From Rheinheimera sp. EpRS3 (GTDB lineage Bacteria; Pseudomonadota; Gammaproteobacteria; Enterobacterales; Alteromonadaceae): 64,000 bases of DNA. Below are positions 59,472-64,000 of this stretch, piece after piece. Under the pieces are notes generated by a model. That model was not told the origin of the DNA, did not search any database, and saw only the letters and a program-made list of their open reading frames with translations. Where the stretch lies: contig NZ_LNQS01000008.1 in the NCBI RefSeq assembly GCF_001513785.1, forward strand, positions 496,001 through 560,000. Reading direction: 5' to 3'. The position numbers were made by a program, and so were the translations under genes. The stretch's first letter is position 1. The number at the start of each line of letters is the position of its first letter.

Positions 59472-61341
59472 TTGCGGAGTCTTCTGTATTTAAGTTAAAG
59501 CGTAATTCAAAGCTGACCGGCCAACCCAGATCGGTGCGGTGGTTAATCTCACCACCGTGTGCCTGCATAATACGTCGCACTATCGCCAGCCCCAGGCCAC
59601 TGCCACCGGCCCGTTTGCTAACAAAAGGCTGAAACAGGCTGCTATGCTGCTCGCTGGCAATAGCCGGGCCGTTATTGTGTACATACAGCAGCAACTGCGT
59701 ACCCTGCTGCTGCGCCTGCAGTTTAATAATGGCGCCGCTCTGGTTACGGCAAAATGCCAGCGCATTATCCAGCAGGTTTACGATCACCTGCTGCAAACGG
59801 TATACGTCAGCGGTGATCAGCAGTTGTTCATCTACATCCAACTGGCAGCTTACCCCTTGCCAGTTGTGTTGCTGCACTAAGCTTTGTAGCAGGGCATTCA
59901 GTGGCACTGTGGTTAATTGCAACTGCAACTGGCCGGAATAACTCAGTAAATCGGCAATCAGCCGGTCGGCGCGTTTTAACTGTTGCTGAATATGCTGGCG
60001 GGTTTCATCTGCCGTGCTTGCTGCTGCCATGGCAATAATATTTAGCGGGTTTCTAAGCTCATGCGCCATCGCGGCCGACAATGCGCCAAGCTCAACCAGA
60101 TGCTGTTGATCCAGCCTTTTACGCTCCGCTTCAGCCAGTTTTAACGATTGCTCCAGAATACGGCAACTGCTTAGCAATAAGGCAGCAAACACCTCGCCCT
60201 GCAGCCGGTAACCCGGCGTAACATCATCCCAGCCTTTAAGCTCATAATGCCAGCCTTCGGCCCCGCGCTGGCAGTGAATTTGCAGCTGTGCCGCCGCTGC
60301 CTGAGTTTGTGGCAAATGCACGGCAACACGCATGCGTAACTGTTGCGATAACAACTTGCTGCCAAGGGCCGCCAGCTCCGTCCAGCTTTCGGTTTGCTGC
60401 AACTGCAAACGCCAGCGTTCCAGCAAAGCTTCATTTAACGTAACACCGGGGTATATTAATCGCCTGGCCAGCGCGGCTACCGGCTGGTAACAGGCTGCAG
60501 ACAGTAACAGCAGCAAGGCCGAATACAGCCAAAGCTGCAATGCCGGAACCGCCGACAACGCCTGCATACCAAACTGCCCCAGCATGGCACTGACCAGCGC
60601 CATCAGTGCCAGCACCACCAACAGCATGCAAAACCATAACAGCGCTTTATTGGCAAAAGCATTAATCGCCAGTACCTGATACCGCACTACCCCATACACC
60701 AGCAATAACAGATAGCTGGGTAACAACAGCATTGGATACGGATACCAGGTCAGGCCAAGTGATGGGAAAATAAAACTGGTAGCCAGCAACAAGCCCCAGC
60801 CACCGGCAATAAACATGGCGCCAATAGAACGCCTGCGGTTACCGGAATGATGGCGCCAGCCATACAGCAGCACGCCATGGGCAGCAATACCCAGTAATAC
60901 TGTGTACACCAGGTTTAACCAACCCAGCCCCTGAAAAGCAAAAAATGCACTGAAACCGGTAGTAGCAATGATTTTGCCACCATTAAATTGCCAGCTCAGC
61001 GCTATTAGCACAAAAGTGAAACCATATAGTAACGGCATCTGCCGTTGTAAGGTCTGCAACCGTGACGATAATGGCCGGCCTGCTGCGACAAACTGCAGCG
61101 CAAAGTGTAAAAAGCACATTGGCATCAGCGGGTTTGCCAGTACCAATGCAATACCCAATTGCGGCCACTGATGCAAAATTGCGATATGACCGGCGCACCA
61201 CAGTGCCATCATAGCGGCAAAACCGGCCAAGGCCGGCATACCTGGCTGGCGCTGGCCCTGCCACAGCAACCAGCCAGCCAGTAACACCGCGCAGCAACTG
61301 GTTAGCAGCATGCTTATTTCAAATACTAAGTACAGTGGCAC
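59464..61341 (-). CDS. Membrane sensor histidine kinase
   Basis: 625-residue kinase. The N-terminal half has eight or so hydrophobic helices (residues 1-300) without a sizeable periplasmic domain, which suits sensing of a membrane or redox cue. A GAF-like stretch (about 310-400) precedes the phospho-acceptor His in AMAHELRNPL (near 426), the N box NLLDNALAF and the G boxes GSGLGLAIVRRI. The start is GTG 61341, and its GAGG ribosome binding site lies inside palindrome 61342-61358, so a protein bound there could also limit kinase expression. Layout resembles PrsK-type kinases, but no exosortase genes are seen. Confidence 0.9.
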   Translation of the reverse strand: MPLYLVFEISMLLTSCCAVLLAGWLLWQGQRQPGMPALAGFAAMMALWCAGHIAILHQWPQLGIALVLANPLMPMCFLHFALQFVAAGRPLSSRLQTLQRQMPLLYGFTFVLIALSWQFNGGKIIATTGFSAFFAFQGLGWLNLVYTVLLGIAAHGVLLYGWRHHSGNRRRSIGAMFIAGGWGLLLATSFIFPSLGLTWYPYPMLLLPSYLLLLVYGVVRYQVLAINAFANKALLWFCMLLVVLALMALVSAMLGQFGMQALSAVPALQLWLYSALLLLLSAACYQPVAALARRLIYPGVTLNEALLERWRLQLQQTESWTELAALGSKLLSQQLRMRVAVHLPQTQAAAAQLQIHCQRGAEGWHYELKGWDDVTPGYRLQGEVFAALLLSSCRILEQSLKLAEAERKRLDQQHLVELGALSAAMAHELRNPLNIIAMAAASTADETRQHIQQQLKRADRLIADLLSYSGQLQLQLTTVPLNALLQSLVQQHNWQGVSCQLDVDEQLLITADVYRLQQVIVNLLDNALAFCRNQSGAIIKLQAQQQGTQLLLYVHNNGPAIASEQHSSLFQPFVSKRAGGSGLGLAIVRRIMQAHGGEINHRTDLGWPVSFELRFNLNTEDSANE

Positions 61342-61393
61342 TGTAAACCTCGTTTACATCAACTCAGAACGCGAATCGTAAACCTTGTTTACA
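61342..61393. promoter_or_regulatory. Paired palindromes, candidate upstream activator sites
   Basis: TGTAAAC-CTC-GTTTACA (61342-61358) and GTAAAC-CTT-GTTTAC (61378-61392) have the same arms and nearly the same centre and are 35 bases apart. They lie about 95-140 bases upstream of the expected start from the sigma-54 promoter, the usual place for NtrC-type enhancer sites. The first one touches the kinase start codon. Confidence 0.75.
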
Positions 61394-61417
61394 CACCAAA
61401 CAAGATAAATATAAAAA

Positions 61418-61431
61418 TTGATATAAATCAT
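61418..61431. promoter_or_regulatory. FNR-like box upstream of the bd oxidase operon
   Basis: TTGAT-ATAA-ATCAT matches TTGAT-N4-ATCAA at 9 of 10 fixed positions, 25 bases upstream of the -24 element. FNR/ANR control of bd oxidases is common in related bacteria. Confidence 0.5.
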
Positions 61432-61455
61432 AAACTAATAAGTATACTGACAAAG

Positions 61456-61471
61456 TGGTAAGCATCTTGCA
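61456..61471 (+). promoter_or_regulatory. Sigma-54 promoter of the bd oxidase operon
   Basis: TGGTAAGCATCTTGCA keeps the invariant GG and GC with exactly 10 bases between them and differs from the TGGCACG-N4-TTGCW consensus only at two tolerated positions. It lies 51 bases upstream of the first small ORF. Confidence 0.85.
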
Positions 61472-61521
61472 AATCTCGCTATATCTAAACTGAACAGATT
61501 TCGCATTAAAGAGAGTAAGTT

Positions 61522-61626
61522 ATGAATAGTAGTTTATTAATCACAGAAGTTCTGGCTTTAAGCCTGATGGTGGCAGTAGCCTTAGCACCTGCTTTATACC
61601 GCTATTTGCAGCAACGGAGACGCTAA
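61522..61626 (+). CDS. 34-residue membrane peptide in front of cydA
   Basis: Small ORF of 34 codons plus stop: a short polar start (MNSSLL), one hydrophobic helix (about residues 5-25, ITEVLALSLMVAVALAPA) and a basic end (YRYLQQRRR). GAGAG lies 8 bases upstream of its ATG and the stop is one base before the cydA ATG, so it would be co-translated. bd oxidases often have a single-helix subunit (CydX, CydS or CydH type), usually encoded after cydB. This could be an analogous subunit encoded ahead of cydA, or a leader peptide. I do not recognise it as a known family. Confidence 0.65.
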   Translation: MNSSLLITEVLALSLMVAVALAPALYRYLQQRRR

Positions 61627-61627
61627 T

Positions 61628-63034
61628 ATGGAACTGGATGCTGCGCTGCTATCCCGTCTGCAGTTTGCTTTTACCGTTAGTTTTCATATTATTTTTCCGT
61701 CTATTACCATCGGCCTGGCAACACTGATTGCGATCTGGGAAGGCTTATGGCTGAAAACCGGCAACCCGGTATATTTGCAACTGGCTAAATTCTGGATCAA
61801 ACCTTTTGCCATTACCTTTGGCATGGGTGTGGTGTCGGGCATAGTGCTGTCGTATGAGTTTGGCACTAACTTTTCTGAGTTTTCCCGCATTACCGGTGCA
61901 GTACTGGGGCCATTAATGGCGTACGAGGTACTGACCGCGTTTTTCCTTGAGGCTGGCTTTTTGGGCATTATGCTGTTTGGCTGGCAACGTGTCGGGCCTA
62001 AGCTGCATTTTATGGCTACGGTAGTGGTGGCAGTTGGTACCTGGATTTCGGCTTTTTGGATTATCGCTGCCAACTCCTGGATGCACACACCGGCAGGCCA
62101 CATTATTGTTGATGGCGTATTTCAGGTAGACAGCTGGTGGCAGGTGATTTTTAACCCATCGATGCCATACCGCTTTACTCATATGTTACTGGCAGCCTTT
62201 ATTACCGGCACTTTTGTCGTGTTAGCCACCAGCGCCTGGCAACTGCGGCACAGCGAGCATAAAAATATGGCTCGCAAAGGCCTATCAATGACGCTGTGGC
62301 TGGCGCTGATTTTAACGCCGCTACAGGCTTATGTCGGCGACTTGCACGGCCTGAATGTAAAAGAGCATCAGCCGGTAAAACTGGCCGCAATGGAAGGTAT
62401 TTGGGCCGAACGTGAAGCCGGTGCACCGCTGTTGTTATTCGCTATTCCTGACAGAGCGGCCGAAAAAAACCATTTTGAAATTGGTATTCCCAAACTGGCC
62501 AGCCTGATTTTAACCCACGATCCCGACGGTGAGCTGATGGGCTTAAAGGCTGTACCAGCTGATGAGCGGCCTAACGTTGCGGTGGTGTTTTTCTCGTTCC
62601 GCGTAATGGTCGGTATTGGCGTGCTGATGATTTTAGTCGCATTTACCGGAGCTTTTTTACGTTGGCGCGGCAGTTTATACCAAAGCCGCTGGTTTTTAAC
62701 CGCCTGCAGCTATCTGGCCCCCAGTGGCATTATTGCCGTATTGGCTGGCTGGTATGTGGTAGAGGTTGGCCGCCAGCCCTGGCTGGTATATGGCCTGGTG
62801 CGCACCATTGATGTGGTGTCGCCCCTGCCGGCCGAACGAGTGCTGTTTTCACTCACCTTGTTTGTCCTGACATACAGCCTGCTGTTTGGTGTTTACCTGT
62901 ACTTTATGCGCAAGCTTATCCGCAAAGGGCCGCCGCCACTGGAAAAACTGTCGCAACAGCTAATTGGTGTAAAAGCGTCAGGCTACGCCGTAGCGTTAGC
63001 CAAAAAAATAAAACCGGAACAGGAGCAACACTAA
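61628..63034 (+). CDS. cydA: Cytochrome bd-type quinol oxidase subunit I
   Basis: 468-residue subunit I with about nine helices. His20 in FTVSFHIIFP matches the heme b595 ligand; GRQPW near residue 380 is the conserved end of the quinol loop. The protein is shorter than E. coli CydA (522), as in the short-Q-loop CioA (cyanide-insensitive) type. The enzyme oxidises quinol, reduces oxygen to water and resists inhibitors of heme-copper oxidases. It follows the small ORF and overlaps cydB by one base. Confidence 0.94.
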   Translation: MELDAALLSRLQFAFTVSFHIIFPSITIGLATLIAIWEGLWLKTGNPVYLQLAKFWIKPFAITFGMGVVSGIVLSYEFGTNFSEFSRITGAVLGPLMAYEVLTAFFLEAGFLGIMLFGWQRVGPKLHFMATVVVAVGTWISAFWIIAANSWMHTPAGHIIVDGVFQVDSWWQVIFNPSMPYRFTHMLLAAFITGTFVVLATSAWQLRHSEHKNMARKGLSMTLWLALILTPLQAYVGDLHGLNVKEHQPVKLAAMEGIWAEREAGAPLLLFAIPDRAAEKNHFEIGIPKLASLILTHDPDGELMGLKAVPADERPNVAVVFFSFRVMVGIGVLMILVAFTGAFLRWRGSLYQSRWFLTACSYLAPSGIIAVLAGWYVVEVGRQPWLVYGLVRTIDVVSPLPAERVLFSLTLFVLTYSLLFGVYLYFMRKLIRKGPPPLEKLSQQLIGVKASGYAVALAKKIKPEQEQH

Positions 63035-64000
63035 TGGAACTGCAAATGGGTTTACCGTTGTTTTACTTCCTGCTGCTGGGTTTTGCCATTCTGATGTACG
63101 TGCTGCTGGATGGCTTTGATTTGGGCATTGGCATTTTGTACCCCTGGTTTAACACTGATGCCGAACACGATCATTTAATGCGCTCTATTTCGCATGTCTG
63201 GGATGGCAACGAAACCTGGCTGGTGTTTGGCGGTGTGATCCTGTTTGGCGCTTTTCCGCTGGCGTATGCCAGCATTGCGTCGTTATTGTACCTGCCGATT
63301 ATGCTGATGTTAATTGGCCTGATCTTTCGCGGTGTGGCGTTTGAATACCGCTTTAAATCTCATACCTCTAAAGTATGGTGGAACCGCGCTTTTGCCATAG
63401 GTTCCAGCCTTGCCGCATTTTGTCAGGGCCTGATGCTGGGTGTATTGGTACAGGGTGTCGACGCAGACAGCGTAGCCTCGTCCAGCCTGCAGTGGTTAAC
63501 GCCGTTTAGCCTGTTTACCGGCTTAGCCGTTATGGCCGGCTATGCTTTGCTGGGCTGTACTTACCTGACGATGAAAAGTCGTGGCGATATTCAGCAAAAA
63601 GCAGCGCGCTATGGCCAGCGCTTGCTGCTATTCGTTATGCTGGCGATGTTGTTAGTGAGTTTATTTACGCTGTACCAACAGCCAGAAATCCGCGAGCGCT
63701 GGTTTGGCGGCGCCCACAGCCTGATATTAATGTTACTGCCACTCATGGCAATACTGGCGGCCAGACTGTTATACCGTGATTTAGGCCGCGTACAGCGCCA
63801 GTTTGCTGCTGAAGCCCATATCAGCATCCGCCACGAAAGCCGCCCGTTCTGGCTGGCGGCCAGTTTATTTTTGCTGGCGTTTGCCGGTTTGGTTGCCGGG
63901 TTATTCCCTTATTTACTGCCGCACCAAATCAGCTTTTATGCCGCAGCGGCACCTGACAGCAGCTTAAGCTTTATGCTACCGGGCATACTGATCTTTTTAC
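63034..64000 (+). CDS. cydB: Cytochrome bd-type quinol oxidase subunit II (partial)
   Basis: First 322 codons of subunit II; the frame is still open at the right edge. The start MELQMGLPLFYFLLLGFAIL and the conserved DGFDLGIG and HVWDGNETWLVFGG segments identify CydB/CioB. About eight helices are visible in this part. The ATG shares a base with the cydA stop codon. It forms the heterodimer with CydA. Confidence 0.94.
   Translation, partial: MELQMGLPLFYFLLLGFAILMYVLLDGFDLGIGILYPWFNTDAEHDHLMRSISHVWDGNETWLVFGGVILFGAFPLAYASIASLLYLPIMLMLIGLIFRGVAFEYRFKSHTSKVWWNRAFAIGSSLAAFCQGLMLGVLVQGVDADSVASSSLQWLTPFSLFTGLAVMAGYALLGCTYLTMKSRGDIQQKAARYGQRLLLFVMLAMLLVSLFTLYQQPEIRERWFGGAHSLILMLLPLMAILAARLLYRDLGRVQRQFAAEAHISIRHESRPFWLAASLFLLAFAGLVAGLFPYLLPHQISFYAAAAPDSSLSFMLPGILIFL

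Noticed and set aside
58101-61341. PEP-CTERM/exosortase regulators PrsR and PrsK
   Set aside because: Domain layout is similar, but no exosortase, PEP-CTERM protein or polysaccharide genes occur in the window, and the linked operon is a bd oxidase.
61342-61393. TyrR boxes (TGTAAA-N6-TTTACA)
   Set aside because: The half-sites match, but the spacer is 5 bases in both copies instead of 6, and no aromatic amino acid gene is nearby.

Overview
The window is a chromosomal segment of a Gram-negative gammaproteobacterium. The best fit is Alteromonadales or a Rheinheimera-like relative. This rests on the gene order (ampE-ampD-nadC-pilABCD-coaE-zapD-yacG-mutT-secA-dciA-lpxC-dcw), an Oar-type TonB receptor and meso-DAP-type MurE. 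The genus is inferred, not demonstrated. Almost all of the DNA is core genome. No tRNA, rRNA, insertion sequence, prophage or CRISPR array was seen.

Layout. 1-4133: a PdhR-type operator at the left edge, a hairpin-rich spacer, ampE-ampD (minus), then a membrane-anchored retropepsin-like protease, nadC and a cold-shock/DUF1294 membrane protein (plus). 4614-11885: type IV pilus block (pilA, an alkaline-phosphatase-superfamily transferase, a ccdAB toxin-antitoxin insert, pilB, pilC, pilD) followed by coaE. 11933-17864: zapD, yacG, mutT, secA, dciA and lpxC. 18008-34589: a complete minus-strand division and cell wall (dcw) cluster from mraZ to ftsZ, with a sigma-70 promoter and four 10-bp-spaced MraZ boxes in front. 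34968-41609: an RpiR-type regulator, a YkfB-like dipeptide epimerase, a YkfC-like NlpC/P60 endopeptidase and a large TonB-dependent receptor, which together look like a locus for using cell-wall peptides. 41674-44395: two lipoprotein genes; the first has a polymorphic-looking Pro-Thr hexanucleotide repeat and a c-di-GMP-I (GEMM-I) riboswitch upstream. 44533-49221: rnpB, rsmI, lpoA, yraN, diaA, dolP. 49302-58072: DUF599, rarD, recQ, a cytochrome c, a 7TM-PAS-GGDEF-EAL protein, a YkgJ-type cysteine cluster protein and a quinone-reductase-like protein. 58101-64000: an NtrC-type two-component system divergent from a cytochrome bd (CioAB-like) operon that continues past the right edge.

Most interesting regulatory architecture. 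The bd oxidase operon has a near-consensus sigma-54 promoter, two identical-arm palindromes placed like NtrC-type upstream activating sites, an FNR-like box, and a 34-residue membrane ORF directly in front of cydA. The adjacent two-component system is therefore a strong candidate to switch the oxidase on. The c-di-GMP riboswitch upstream of the repeat lipoprotein, the pilin-adjacent phosphotransferase and the wall-peptide locus with shared GAAT-N5-ATTC palindromes are the other main leads.
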